Origin: Fibrobacter sp. UWR2
Lineage (GTDB): Bacteria; Fibrobacterota; Fibrobacteria; Fibrobacterales; Fibrobacteraceae
Direction: 5' to 3'
Assembly: GCF_002210285.1 (NCBI RefSeq)
Contig: NZ_MWQE01000011.1
Location: forward strand, 36,348 to 100,347
Length of the DNA stretch: 64,000 nucleotides
Shown here: in pieces, positions 9,714 through 19,278 of the stretch
How the letters are laid out: each line of letters opens with the position of its first letter
How positions within the stretch are numbered: position 1 is the first letter of the stretch
Notes under the pieces: generated by a model
Told to the model about the DNA's origin: nothing
Database searches by the model: none
What the model saw: the letters and a program-made list of their open reading frames with translations, nothing else
Program-made: the position numbers and the translations under genes

Positions 9714-10814
9714 TTACCTATACCGCACATAAATCAAGGGGTAAGAGTCTTTATCCCAAGGATTCACATAGAAGTAGTAATGGTCATTGCCATAGTAGCG
9801 AACGAATTCATTTACACATCCATTCTGCCGAGAAAAGACAATGGAGCCAGAATCCTTATTCACAGTGGGCGAGTTGCCAAGGAACAGATCGACATCGCTA
9901 TAAGACATGCAATCGTCCTCATTGTTATTGGCATAAATCTCAACCTGTTCTGCATCATAGGGGCCAAAAATCTTTGAAACCGTTCTATCAACGTCACCCG
10001 GCTTACTACTATAACGAATCACTTCCTCATTATAGGGAGCAGCCTGCCCAATATGCAGGGGGCCATTCCCATCCGGGTCCGTTGTATAGGAGAAATCAGA
10101 CTGGCCAGGTTCACCCGGCTGGTCATCGAACTTAACCATCAGCATCTTTCGAACGGGCTTCTTGGCGCCAACAGCGGAATACTCAAATATAACAGCTCCA
10201 TCCTGGAAAATACCATTTCCCGAGATATGTTCCGGGTTCTGGTCACCCTGGTTTTGATGAATCAGGTGCATTCCATAGCCCTTCGAATATGGCGCTCCAA
10301 AGACATAGATCCTCTTAACATTCTTGAAGAGTTCATCGAACATCGGCAATTTAAACTGCTTCGGGTCACTCGTTGGAGTAGCGCTGTCATGCTGCCATCT
10401 CCTACCGGCAATATCACGCAGGATTCCGTAATGGCGTATGTAGTCTAGGGCACCTTCCGAAGCGGTACCGCCCTTTCCGGGAATCATTGTAATGGGATGA
10501 TATGCATTTGTCGCCGACCAAATATTACCATAGTAACTCGCATTATAGTCTCGCATATTTACAATTCTATACGGGAATTCATATTTATGGCCGTTCTTGA
10601 TATCAATAACACAGTCGTACACCTTATTGTTACTTGTCTTTACCTTAAAGCGATAATGTAAAAACTTACCCTCTTGCCCTATGCGCTCGACTTCATTTGA
10701 GCCAGCGACGAATGTTCCTACAACATAGCCATATTTACTCTGCTGAGCAAATACAGACGATGTTATAGCGGCAAGGCCGAGTAGTACAATGATTTTACTC
10801 AATGGTATTTTCAT
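9714..10814 (-). CDS. Secreted protein of unknown function
   Basis: This 366-residue protein has a clean signal peptide (residues 1-23, ending SSVFA/QQ). The mature part is rich in Tyr, Asp and Gly and predicted to be mostly beta strand. It has no serine-run linker and no catalytic motif I can name. An acidic patch near residues 299-313 (NNEDDCMSYSDVDLF) could bind a cation. The start is preceded by AAAGGAGATTG on the minus strand, a good ribosome site. It has its own long AT-rich upstream region and is probably transcribed alone. I do not recognise the family. Confidence 0.75.
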   Translation of the reverse strand: MKIPLSKIIVLLGLAAITSSVFAQQSKYGYVVGTFVAGSNEVERIGQEGKFLHYRFKVKTSNNKVYDCVIDIKNGHKYEFPYRIVNMRDYNASYYGNIWSATNAYHPITMIPGKGGTASEGALDYIRHYGILRDIAGRRWQHDSATPTSDPKQFKLPMFDELFKNVKRIYVFGAPYSKGYGMHLIHQNQGDQNPEHISGNGIFQDGAVIFEYSAVGAKKPVRKMLMVKFDDQPGEPGQSDFSYTTDPDGNGPLHIGQAAPYNEEVIRYSSKPGDVDRTVSKIFGPYDAEQVEIYANNNEDDCMSYSDVDLFLGNSPTVNKDSGSIVFSRQNGCVNEFVRYYGNDHYYFYVNPWDKDSYPLIYVRYR

Positions 10815-11109
10815 ACAATCTCCTTTTAGATTGATTAAAGGTTATTTTAATAATATATAATTTATACATAATATTTTCAATAAATTATTTAGAATAAACG
10901 AATAAAACACACAATACATTCAATTTCATAAAGTAGTGTATGCTTTGAAGAAGAGCTTAGGGATAACCTGCGCAAGGAACACCTCTACAAGTTCGAAAAG
11001 AGGCGAGGTTGGAATATTTTCCCTAAAAAAGTCGCTCCGGAGGCCTTTTCGCATGGCAAAATCACCTGAAAGTGGGCAAAAATCCCGTTTTTTTCTATTT
11101 TAAGGACAT
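10815..11109. other. Divergent intergenic region with a possible coding remnant
   Basis: The left part (10815-10945) is very AT-rich and should hold the promoter of the minus-strand secreted protein. At about 10948-11030 (+) there is a short open stretch reading EEELRDNLRKEHLYKFEKRR, which looks protein-like but has no start codon. It runs into a degenerate hairpin (GTCGCTCCGGAGGCC, about 11030-11050) that resembles the AAAGGTCGC-type terminators nearby. It may be the 3' scrap of a deleted gene. AAGGA precedes the next start. Confidence 0.35.
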
Positions 11110-12531
11110 ATGCGCAAGTTTGCCTTTTCTTTTGCGGCCCTTTTTGCCGGTATGTGTGCGGTGCAGTCCTTTGCCCAACCCCGCGACCTGTTCGCGGAAT
11201 TCGAGGCGGAGGCCGAAGCTGCCGACGCATCTTCCAGCAGCGTCGCACCCTCTTCTAGCAGTGTCGTCCCGGCGTCCAGCGTCGCCGCATCCTCAAGTTC
11301 CGAGGTTCCGCAGTCCAGTTCTGTCGCGCCCTCCAGCTCGAGCATCGCCAGTAGTTCCTCTGTAGCCGTATCCGCTCCGGCCGATACGGTCCCCGCCGCA
11401 CCGGTCGCAAACGCCGATTCCGCGGTGCAGCCAGATTCATCCGTAGCAGATTCCGCTGTCGCCGATTCCGCGCAGCAGGCTTCGCCCGAAGATTCGTATG
11501 TTGCATCAATGAACAGGCAGATCGAAGAGGCCAAGATGCGCGACTCTCTCGCCGCACTCAGTTCCAGCAGTTCCGAACAGCCCGCTCCCGATATTTCTTC
11601 GAGCAGCATGAGCCGCCGTGACCTACTTGGCCCGGTGAAGGTGTCCAAGGTCTACGGCATCGACGAGATGAAGGGCCGCTACCGCAGCCCGCGCAAGGCG
11701 CTGTTCATGTCGCTCGTAGTGCCCGGCTCCGGCCAGCTTTACGTGGGCGGATCCACGTTCACCTACGTGCGTGGCGGTGTTTACCTCGCACTCGAGGCCG
11801 CCCTCTGGGGCAGCTGGTACTACTTCTCCGTCTACAAGTACAACGACCAGGTCAAGAAATACAAGAAGTACGCGAAGGAGCACTACTCCATCGGCCGCTA
11901 CGAGGCGGGCATGCGTGACCTTTACGGCCAGCTTTCCGACGAGATGGAGGAATCCCGCTTCGAGGCCCGCTACATGAGTTCTCGTGAAGGGTTCTGCGAA
12001 GCCATCTACGGTAGCGCGACCGCATCGAACTGCTACACGGCGGGCCGCCTTTTCAACCAGGACAAGGCCCACTACGACCGTTTCTCCGTATCCAACCCGT
12101 CCTCGCTCAAGGACGAGATTAAGACCGTCGGTTCGTTCTATGACGCTCCTGCCGTATACCAGCAGATTTCGGACAAGTCCTACGTGCTCGGTTGGGACGA
12201 CGTGACCGACCCGGCTATCGCGATTAACCTGGAACTCGAGGAAGAAGACCCGTCCGACGGGCTTGTCCCGCTAGGGAAGTCCAAGCACATGGACGAATAC
12301 CGCTCCATGCGCGGCAAGGCGAACGACTACGCCGACATGCAGGTCTGGTTCTTCGGCGGGCTCATCCTGAACCACCTGGTCTCGGCCATCGACGCGGCGT
12401 TCACGGCGAACTCGCACAACAAGACCCTGTATTCCGAAGAACTTTCTTGGTACGACCGCCTCCATTTCGACAGCTACGTGAACATCTTTAACGGGCTCGA
12501 CGTGGGCGTGCAGGCCAGCTGGGGATTCTAA
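11110..12531 (+). CDS. Secreted or membrane-anchored protein with DUF5683-like region and long Ser/Ala linker
   Basis: This 473-residue protein has a signal peptide (1-22, ending SFAQ), then a low-complexity Ser/Ala/Asp linker to about residue 175. A conserved domain follows, beginning SPRKALFMSLVVPGSGQLYVGG (about 195). The 'PGxGQLY' turn with flanking hydrophobic helices (about 195-245 and 410-430) is typical of DUF5683-type membrane proteins. The start is chosen for AAGGA 4 bases upstream. Its stop overlaps the next start (TAATG), and the next protein has the same PGxG(E/Q)LYxG motif, so the two are paralogues that probably work together. Function is unknown; an envelope role is inferred. 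Confidence 0.75.
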   Translation: MRKFAFSFAALFAGMCAVQSFAQPRDLFAEFEAEAEAADASSSSVAPSSSSVVPASSVAASSSSEVPQSSSVAPSSSSIASSSSVAVSAPADTVPAAPVANADSAVQPDSSVADSAVADSAQQASPEDSYVASMNRQIEEAKMRDSLAALSSSSSEQPAPDISSSSMSRRDLLGPVKVSKVYGIDEMKGRYRSPRKALFMSLVVPGSGQLYVGGSTFTYVRGGVYLALEAALWGSWYYFSVYKYNDQVKKYKKYAKEHYSIGRYEAGMRDLYGQLSDEMEESRFEARYMSSREGFCEAIYGSATASNCYTAGRLFNQDKAHYDRFSVSNPSSLKDEIKTVGSFYDAPAVYQQISDKSYVLGWDDVTDPAIAINLELEEEDPSDGLVPLGKSKHMDEYRSMRGKANDYADMQVWFFGGLILNHLVSAIDAAFTANSHNKTLYSEELSWYDRLHFDSYVNIFNGLDVGVQASWGF

Positions 12532-13253
12532 TGCGTTTTCTGTGGGCAGTATTGCTTGCCGTGCTCCTCGCGGCCACGACCTCCTTTGCACAGGTGGTCA
12601 TCTCGGTCGACGAGAGCGTAAGCAAGAACCGCGACAAGAGCCTGTGGATTGCACTCGGAGCCAGTGCGGGCCTGCCGGGCATGGGTGAACTCTACCTGGG
12701 CGAAAAGAGCTTGGTACGCCCGTTCGTATGGACGGATGCCGCCCTTTGGCTCACGGCCATCAGTTCGTATGTCATCGGGGAACGCTATATCACCTCGGCA
12801 CACAGCTATGCGGTGCGCCATGCGGGCCTCACGAGCAACAGCCACAAAGTATCGATGCTCAACACGGTGGGCGACTACCGTAGCCGCAGCGGTATCGCGG
12901 GGCAAAACTCTTCGCCCGACATGGACGAGGATTACAACCAGGCAATGATCCGTGCGGGCAAGGGCGTGAACGACGACCTGGACGAAAGCATCCAGTGGGA
13001 CTGGGGCTCTAGCGACAATCCCGAATCAACGGAACATATCGACGAGTTCAAGAGCCGCATGCGGCACTACCGCGTAAGCCGCATCGTTTTCCAGGTCTCT
13101 GTCGGTGCGCTGGTCATCAACCGCGTCATATCGATGCTCGACGCCATGCGCATCTACAGGGCGACATCTTCGAAGTCCTTTTCCGAGCGCATGGATATCG
13201 TGCCGCAGTTCATGGAGGACGGCGGCGGTCTGGGCGTGAACGTGAAGTTCTAG
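12531..13253 (+). CDS. DUF5683-like envelope protein, paralogue of the upstream gene
   Basis: This 240-residue protein has a signal peptide (1-20, ending SFAQ) followed directly by the conserved domain (LPGMGELYLGEKS near residue 49, then a hydrophobic segment near 63-80, and another near 183-205). It lacks the serine linker of its neighbour. Translation is probably coupled, since its ATG shares a base with the upstream TAA. The CE2 esterase starts 7 bases after its stop. No enzyme motif is visible. The pair could form an outer-membrane-associated complex, but that is inference. Confidence 0.75.
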   Translation: MRFLWAVLLAVLLAATTSFAQVVISVDESVSKNRDKSLWIALGASAGLPGMGELYLGEKSLVRPFVWTDAALWLTAISSYVIGERYITSAHSYAVRHAGLTSNSHKVSMLNTVGDYRSRSGIAGQNSSPDMDEDYNQAMIRAGKGVNDDLDESIQWDWGSSDNPESTEHIDEFKSRMRHYRVSRIVFQVSVGALVINRVISMLDAMRIYRATSSKSFSERMDIVPQFMEDGGGLGVNVKF

Positions 13254-13260
13254 GCCAGCG

Positions 13261-14406
13261 ATGCTCCGGTTCGCGCGAAAGTCACGCCTTTTCCTAGCGC
13301 TAGCCGTTTTCCCGCTTATCCTCTGCTGCAGCAACAGCACCACCTATTCCGACGAACCCGAGGAGCCCCCGCAGCTCGAGTGGACAACAGTCCCGTACAA
13401 TTCCGAGCTGCTACGCATCACGGGCCGCACCAACTATACCATGGGCGACTTCGTAATCCTATCGTGGTCGGCCTCCGCCGTCACCGTAGCCTTTGTCGGG
13501 ACAGCGCTCGAGATGGAGGCCGGCACGAACCAGTTCGCCTATATCGATGTGTTCGTCGACGGGGAAAAGGAGCCTTCGTCCCTGATAAAGCTTGCCAAGA
13601 CGGGCGAGGAGCCTATCGTAGTGCCCGTAGTTGACGGGCTGCGCTACGGCACGCACGTGGTTACCTTGTACAAAAGGAGCGAGAGTCGCAACGGAGACTG
13701 GCTATTCTACGGGCTGCGCGTACTGGGGGAGGCTCGCAAGGACCTATTGCCCAAAGTTCCCAAGCACAAGATTGAGTTTGTCGGAAACTCCATAACGTGC
13801 GGGTGCGACGTACTGAACCCTGTCCCGGGTGGAGAATCCGAGCTGGCCTATACAAGTTCGTACCACAGCTATGCAGGGCAGACGGCAATGACCCTCAAGG
13901 CCGAGATACACAACATCTGCATGGGTGGGCGAGGTTTCCACATCAATTACGACAGGAGCAAGAACTACCTGCTTCCCGCCATATACGGATTGACCGGGAC
14001 GACGTCAATCTACACGGTAAACTGGGACCCTGACAAGTGGCACCCGGACATAGTCGTGGTGAACCTGGGAACGAATGACTTTGCAAGCGGCGCGAACGAT
14101 TCCGCAGGGTTCGTGAGCGCGGCGGTCAGTTTCATCGAGCGCATACGCTCGTATCACCCGGAATCCAAGATCGTGATGCTCGACGGCCCGATGCTCACGG
14201 GCGAACTCATGGTCCAATGCCGCCAGTACCTGGACACCGTGAAGGCGACCCTCGAAAGCCGCGGAATCGGGGACCTTTACCGCTTTTCCCTGGACCCGAG
14301 AGGCGATAATCCGTTCGGGATCAACTTCCACCCGACCCAAAAAGAGGCCGCCGAAGATGCCAGGAAACTGAGCGCATGGATACGCTCGAAATTCGGGTGG
14401 AAATAG
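13261..14406 (+). CDS. CE2-type SGNH acetyl esterase, lipoprotein
   Basis: This 381-residue protein has a signal sequence ending PLILC (Cys22, a lipobox, next to a second Cys). An N-terminal beta domain (about 40-155) leads into an SGNH hydrolase domain. The block I serine is S177 in FVGNSITCG. The block II glycine lies in MGGRG (about 221-225), the block III Asn in LGTND (N272), and the block V His is H357 in NFHPT. An N-terminal jelly roll before the SGNH domain is the layout of carbohydrate esterase family 2, which removes acetyl groups from xylan and related polymers. No catalytic Asp is seen three residues before the His, fitting CE2's Ser-His dyad. It is the third gene of a tight operon. 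Substrate is inferred from family. Confidence 0.85.
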   Translation: MLRFARKSRLFLALAVFPLILCCSNSTTYSDEPEEPPQLEWTTVPYNSELLRITGRTNYTMGDFVILSWSASAVTVAFVGTALEMEAGTNQFAYIDVFVDGEKEPSSLIKLAKTGEEPIVVPVVDGLRYGTHVVTLYKRSESRNGDWLFYGLRVLGEARKDLLPKVPKHKIEFVGNSITCGCDVLNPVPGGESELAYTSSYHSYAGQTAMTLKAEIHNICMGGRGFHINYDRSKNYLLPAIYGLTGTTSIYTVNWDPDKWHPDIVVVNLGTNDFASGANDSAGFVSAAVSFIERIRSYHPESKIVMLDGPMLTGELMVQCRQYLDTVKATLESRGIGDLYRFSLDPRGDNPFGINFHPTQKEAAEDARKLSAWIRSKFGWK

Positions 14407-14451
14407 GGCAACATGGCGTTTTTTTCTAAATTTTCAGGAAATTTCATTTAA

Positions 14452-15603
14452 ATGCAACCATTTGTACGCGATATGCATCTAACAGGCGTGAAAAAGATCT
14501 TTATTTCCATTTTTGTGTCCATATTCCTGGCTGCCTGCGGTGGCGAAGATTCCGCTGCGAGCGGTGCGAAGGGTGCCGGTGCTCCGGGCAAGGGTGGCTC
14601 CGGCGGGAAGGGTGGTCCAGGTGGCAGGCCTGCCCGCGTGATTGCGGTAGAAGGCTATATCGCGGAATCCCATGAACAGGGGAAGAACTTTACGGCGATG
14701 GCAACCCTCGAGCCCCTGAACAGCGTTTCGCTCACGGCGGCTACCTCCGGTAGGCTCACGAACCTTTACGCAAAGGACGGCGCCCAGGTGCAGAAGGGCA
14801 CACTCCTAGCAAAGATTGACGATTCCGAACTGAAGGCTCAACTCAAGCAGGCGGAATCGAACAAGCAGCTCGCCCAGCAGAAGTACGACCGCGCGAAAGG
14901 ACTCTACGAGAAGGACGGGGCGACGAAGGCCGACATGGAAGCGGCCGAGGCCTCGCTCAAGTCATCGGAAGCTTCCGTGGAACTCATCAGGGCGCAGATT
15001 GCGAAGACCGAGGTACGCGCTCCGTTTGCCGGCAAACTCGGATTCGTTAACGTTTCCGTGGGCGCATGGCTCACGACCGGCACGCCGATTGTATCTATCA
15101 GCGAAGTAAAAAAGTTGAAGGCGAAATTCGCTCTCCCGCAGCGCTATGCGTCGGCCCTCAAGGTGGGCGATGCCGTAGAGCTCAAGGACGAAGAACGCAA
15201 TGTCTCTAAGTCCGGCAAGGTGAAGGCCCTGGAAGCGGGGCTTTCGGAAAGTAGCCGTACCCGCCAGGTGCTGGTGGAAGTCAATAACGCAGGGGGCGAA
15301 CTCCTTGCAGGTTCTTACGCGAAGGTGAACGTGACCATGCAGGCGGGAGTCGCAAAGAGCATCCCGATTCCGGCAGAGGCGTTCACGCTGGACAAGGACG
15401 GTGCCTACGTGTTCGTGGCTACGGGCGGGAAGGCGAAAATCAAGCACGTTCAGACCGGGCTCCGCACGCCGATTACGGTCGATGTGACCGGAGGGCTCGA
15501 CGAGGGCGATACCGTGATTACTTCGGGTCTCATTAGCCTGCGCGAAGGCATTTCTGTGCGCATCCGTGAAATCCGCCACAACGCCGATTACGAAGTGGAG
15601 TAA
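14452..15603 (+). CDS. RND efflux periplasmic adaptor (HlyD/MFP family), lipoprotein
   Basis: This 383-residue protein has a hydrophobic leader ending FLAAC (Cys29), a Gly-rich linker (about 35-65), a lipoyl/barrel-sandwich half (SVSLTAATSGRLTNLYAKDG near 90-110), a coiled-coil hairpin (about 125-180), then APFAGKLGF and beta-barrel and membrane-proximal domains. It links an inner-membrane RND pump to an outer-membrane channel. The pump gene follows 6 bases later. Alternative starts at 14473 (ATG) or 14488 (GTG) would give shorter signal peptides; the ribosome site does not decide. The exported substrate cannot be read from sequence. Confidence 0.9.
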   Translation: MQPFVRDMHLTGVKKIFISIFVSIFLAACGGEDSAASGAKGAGAPGKGGSGGKGGPGGRPARVIAVEGYIAESHEQGKNFTAMATLEPLNSVSLTAATSGRLTNLYAKDGAQVQKGTLLAKIDDSELKAQLKQAESNKQLAQQKYDRAKGLYEKDGATKADMEAAEASLKSSEASVELIRAQIAKTEVRAPFAGKLGFVNVSVGAWLTTGTPIVSISEVKKLKAKFALPQRYASALKVGDAVELKDEERNVSKSGKVKALEAGLSESSRTRQVLVEVNNAGGELLAGSYAKVNVTMQAGVAKSIPIPAEAFTLDKDGAYVFVATGGKAKIKHVQTGLRTPITVDVTGGLDEGDTVITSGLISLREGISVRIREIRHNADYEVE

Positions 15604-15609
15604 ACGCGG

Positions 15610-18600
15610 ATGAGTGTCGCGAACCTTTCCGTACGTCGCCCGGTGCTCATGACAGTGATGGCGCTTGTCATCATCTTGCTCGGCGCTTTTGGTGCCACTA
15701 ATTTGGGCGTGCGCGAATACCCGAACGTCGACTATCCCTTGATTCAGGTGCGTACCTCGTATCCGGGCGCTAACGCCGCGGTGGTGGAGGCCGAAGTCAC
15801 CGAAATCTTGGAAGCGTCCATCAACAGTGCGTCTGGCATCAAGGCGCTCACCTCCACGAGCCGAGACGGCTTCTCGTTCATCAACATCGAATTCGAAACG
15901 GGCATGGACCTGGAGGCGGCCGCCAACGAAATCCGTGACCGCGTGAGCCGCGTGCGCCGCCGCTTGCCGGACGATGTCGATGAGCCGACGGTCTACAAGT
16001 CTGATAGCGACAACGACCCGATTTTGATGGTGAGCCTCGTGAGCGACAAGCTCGACCCGATGGAAGTTTCCGAAATCGCGAACAACTTTGTGAAGGAGCG
16101 CCTGCAGACCATCAACGGTGTATCGGAAGTTGCCATCTGGGGCGAGAAACGCCCGACAGTGCGCCTGTGGATTGACCCTGTGCGCCTGCAGGCCCTTGGC
16201 GTTTCGGGAGCCGAGATGTCGGCGGCGCTCAAGCGCGGCAACCTGGAATTGCCCTCCGGTTCTATCGAAGGTAGCGAGACGACACTTTCTATCCGCACGC
16301 TGGGCCGCATTCTGGACCCGAAAGCGTTCGAGAACATTGCCGTAAAGACGGCTGCCGACGGGACCGTCATCCGCATTTCTGACGTGGCCGACATCCATTA
16401 CGAACCGAAGGATACGCGTACTGGGTTCCGCCGTAACGGCAAGAATTCCATCACGCTCGCCCTGATGGCACAGCCGGGTAGTAACCACGTGGAAATTGCC
16501 GACGAGTTCTACAAGCGCGTCGAGGACATCCGCCGCGAGATTCCCGAAGGCGTGCAAGTCCTTTACGGGCGCGATACCTCCATCAACATTCGCGCTTCCA
16601 TCAAGGAGGTGGTGGAGACCATCTTCATCGCGTTCCTGCTGGTGATTGCGATTATCTTTGCCTTCTTGCGCCAGGCGCGTACGACGCTTATCCCGATGGT
16701 GGTGGTGCCGGTGGCCGTCATCGGTAGTTTCTTCGTGCTTTACCTTTGCGGATTCAGTATCAACGTGCTGACCTTGCTTGCGATGGTCCTGGCGATTGGC
16801 CTCGTGGTCGACGATGCCATCGTGATTGTGGAGAACATCTACCACAAGATTGAAAACGGCATGACGCCCAAGCAGGCGGCGGTCGCGGGTACAAATGAAA
16901 TCTTTTTCGCGGTGATTGCGACCTCGGTCGTTTTGATGGCGGTGTTCGTGCCGGTGCTTGCGCTGGGCGGTACTACGGGCCTCCTGTTCCGCGAGTTTGT
17001 CGCGGTGATGATCGGGACGGTTTTCCTCTCGACGCTCTGTGCGCTCACGCTCTCGCCGATGCTCTGTTCCAAGTTCCTGAGCCGCCAGAAACAGGGTTGG
17101 TTCTTCCGCATTACCGAGCCATTCTTCGATTGGCTCAACCGCATTTATGCGGCATTGCTCGGCGGATTCCTAAGGTTGCGATTCCTGCTTTTCCCAGTAG
17201 TGGCGGGGCTCTTTGCCATCGCGTATTTCTGCTTCAACAACATGAGTAGCGAAATGGCCCCGACGGAAGATTCCAACGCGGTCATGGTGAACCTGAACAT
17301 GCCCGAAGGCGTGACGCTCACGCGCACCAAGCGCATGGCCGATGCCTTTGCCGAAGAAGTCATTGCGCTCATGGATACCAACGAGTATACCGAAATTCAG
17401 GCGGGCGCTTGGAACGCGGGCAACTCCAGAATGCGCATATTCCTGAACGATGACAAGAAGGCGCGCCGCCCGCAGAGCGAAATTGCCCGCAGCATCCAGG
17501 TGCTCGGCAACGAATATCCCGATTTGCGCGTGATGGTTTTTGAACCGCAGAGCATCAGCACGCAGCGCGGTGGCCTTCCGGTGCAGTTCGTGTTGCAGGC
17601 CCCGAATATTGAAATCTTGCGCACGCTCGTGCCCAAGTTCGAGGAAGAGGCGAGCAAGAGCCCTGTGTTCAGCGTGGTGAATACGAACCTGAGGTTCACG
17701 AAGCCCGAACTGCATATCGAGATTTTGCGAGACAAGGCGAACGAAGAAGGCGTGTCGGTGAACGACATCGCGCAGGCGGTGCAACTTGCGATAAGCGACC
17801 AGAGTTATGGTGAATTTTATAAGGACGGACGCCAGTACGATATCATCGGAGCGGTGGGTTACCAGTACAGGAGTATGCCCGAAAACATCGCAATGCTCAC
17901 GGTTAAGAACGCGAAGGGCGAACTTGTGAGTCTCGATAACTTCATCACGTTCAGCGAGCAGTCCGCATCGCCGTCGCTCCCGCGATTCAACCGATTCAGC
18001 GCCGCCACCATCCAGGCGGGCCTTGTGCCCGGCAAGACGATTGGCGACGGCGTGGAAGAGATGCGCCGGATTGCGAAGCACTTGCTGAAGGATTACCCGA
18101 GCGTGAGTACCGCATTGAGCGGATCTTCGAAGGAGTTCGAGGAAAGTTCCAGCGGTCTCTACATCGTGTTCCTGCTTGCGCTTGCGCTTGTGTTCCTGGT
18201 GCTTGCCGGGCAGTTCGAAAGCTTCCGTGCTCCCTTCGTGATATTCTTTACGGTGCCTCTTGCGCTTGCGGGTGCGCTTGTCTGCCTGTTTATTACCGGT
18301 CAGACGCTTAACATCTTCAGCGAGATTGCTCTCATATTGCTTATCGCGCTCGTGACAAAGAACGGCATCTTGATTGTGGAATTTGCAAACCAGATTGCGG
18401 CGAATACCGGGTGCACCAAGCTTGACGCGGCTCGGATGGCGGCGGAACGCCGCTTCCGCCCAATCCTCATGACGAGCCTTTCGACGGTATTGGGCGCCGT
18501 GCCCTTGATTCTCACGGGCACCCCGAGCCGCATCGCGATGGGTATCGCCATCGCCGGTGGCCTCACGTTCGCCACGTTCCTCTCGCTGTTTATTGTGCCT

Positions 18601-18669
18601 GCTGCCTACAGTTTCTTTGCGGGCAAGGTAGAATCCGGCAAGGCGATTGACGCAAGCAAGATGGCATAG
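15610..18669 (+). CDS. RND family efflux pump (AcrB-like, HAE1 type)
   Basis: The length (1019 residues) is normal for the family. The N-terminal SVRRPVLMTVMALVIILLG forms TM1. Periplasmic loops follow, with a central block of six helices (about 335-540). The paired aspartates of the proton relay are present in TM4 (GLVVDDAIVIVEN, about 398-410). The C-terminal helices (about 850-1005) include a second repeat (TKNGILIVEFANQ). The HAE1 assignment, rather than metal CzcA type, rests on overall sequence feel and is moderate. No TolC-like channel gene is adjacent, so the pump must share one encoded elsewhere. Confidence 0.92.
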   Translation: MSVANLSVRRPVLMTVMALVIILLGAFGATNLGVREYPNVDYPLIQVRTSYPGANAAVVEAEVTEILEASINSASGIKALTSTSRDGFSFINIEFETGMDLEAAANEIRDRVSRVRRRLPDDVDEPTVYKSDSDNDPILMVSLVSDKLDPMEVSEIANNFVKERLQTINGVSEVAIWGEKRPTVRLWIDPVRLQALGVSGAEMSAALKRGNLELPSGSIEGSETTLSIRTLGRILDPKAFENIAVKTAADGTVIRISDVADIHYEPKDTRTGFRRNGKNSITLALMAQPGSNHVEIADEFYKRVEDIRREIPEGVQVLYGRDTSINIRASIKEVVETIFIAFLLVIAIIFAFLRQARTTLIPMVVVPVAVIGSFFVLYLCGFSINVLTLLAMVLAIGLVVDDAIVIVENIYHKIENGMTPKQAAVAGTNEIFFAVIATSVVLMAVFVPVLALGGTTGLLFREFVAVMIGTVFLSTLCALTLSPMLCSKFLSRQKQGWFFRITEPFFDWLNRIYAALLGGFLRLRFLLFPVVAGLFAIAYFCFNNMSSEMAPTEDSNAVMVNLNMPEGVTLTRTKRMADAFAEEVIALMDTNEYTEIQAGAWNAGNSRMRIFLNDDKKARRPQSEIARSIQVLGNEYPDLRVMVFEPQSISTQRGGLPVQFVLQAPNIEILRTLVPKFEEEASKSPVFSVVNTNLRFTKPELHIEILRDKANEEGVSVNDIAQAVQLAISDQSYGEFYKDGRQYDIIGAVGYQYRSMPENIAMLTVKNAKGELVSLDNFITFSEQSASPSLPRFNRFSAATIQAGLVPGKTIGDGVEEMRRIAKHLLKDYPSVSTALSGSSKEFEESSSGLYIVFLLALALVFLVLAGQFESFRAPFVIFFTVPLALAGALVCLFITGQTLNIFSEIALILLIALVTKNGILIVEFANQIAANTGCTKLDAARMAAERRFRPILMTSLSTVLGAVPLILTGTPSRIAMGIAIAGGLTFATFLSLFIVPAAYSFFAGKVESGKAIDASKMA

Positions 18670-18723
18670 TCGCTCACGGTGGCGTAGCCGTTCGAGTTGG
18701 CATAGTTGTTCGCACTAAAGTGC

Positions 18724-19254
18724 CTAGGGTTTGTGCCCCTGGAATTTTGTGAGCGTCTCGATGTTATAACCTTTCAAGGCATCGCGTCCGTGCAGGTCGA
18801 AAAGTTCGATGACGAATAGCAGCATTTCCACCTTGCCGCCCAGTTTTTCGACGAGGTGTGCCGCGGCCCTGGCCGTGCCGCCAGTCGCAAGCAGGTCGTC
18901 GATAATGACCACTTTCTGGCCGGGCTTTATGGCGTCCTTGTGAACTTCGATGCTTGCCTGCCCGTATTCCAAATCGTAGGAGATGCCGACGGTTTCGCGC
19001 GGGAGTTTCCCCTTTTTACGCACAGGCACAAACGGCTTGTGGAAATGCTCGGCGATTGAGACTCCGAACAGGAATCCGCGCGCCTCAAGGCCGGCGACCA
19101 GGTCGAATTCCACGTTTTCTAGCGCCTTGTAGAGGGCATCGAGCGTGAGCTTGAGTCCGTCGGCATCGTTCAGGATTCCCGTGATGTCGCGGAACAGGAT
19201 TCCCGGCTGTGGAAAATCCGGAACGGAAATGACGTAGTCTTCAATACGTTTCAT
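18724..19254 (-). CDS. apt: Adenine phosphoribosyltransferase
   Basis: This enzyme converts adenine and PRPP to AMP in purine salvage in the cytoplasm. It has 176 residues, a normal length. Diagnostic blocks are visible: DFPQPGILFRDIT near the N-terminus, EARGFLFG, FVPVRKKGKLPRET, and the PRPP-binding loop VVIIDDLLATGGTA. I start at ATG 19254 (MKRIEDYV). A TTG at 19275 would add seven residues with no homology to the family. It faces the RND pump gene tail to tail and lies 24 bases downstream of the radical SAM gene's stop on the same strand. Confidence 0.93.
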   Translation of the reverse strand: MKRIEDYVISVPDFPQPGILFRDITGILNDADGLKLTLDALYKALENVEFDLVAGLEARGFLFGVSIAEHFHKPFVPVRKKGKLPRETVGISYDLEYGQASIEVHKDAIKPGQKVVIIDDLLATGGTARAAAHLVEKLGGKVEMLLFVIELFDLHGRDALKGYNIETLTKFQGHKP

Positions 19255-19278
19255 TGTACTTATCGGTACTAGCAAGTT

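Noticed and set aside
11220..11620. Regularly repeated short units that could suggest a CRISPR or tandem repeat array
   Set aside because: They are serine and alanine codons of the linker in a secreted protein; there are no spacers of constant length. No CRISPR array was found in the window.
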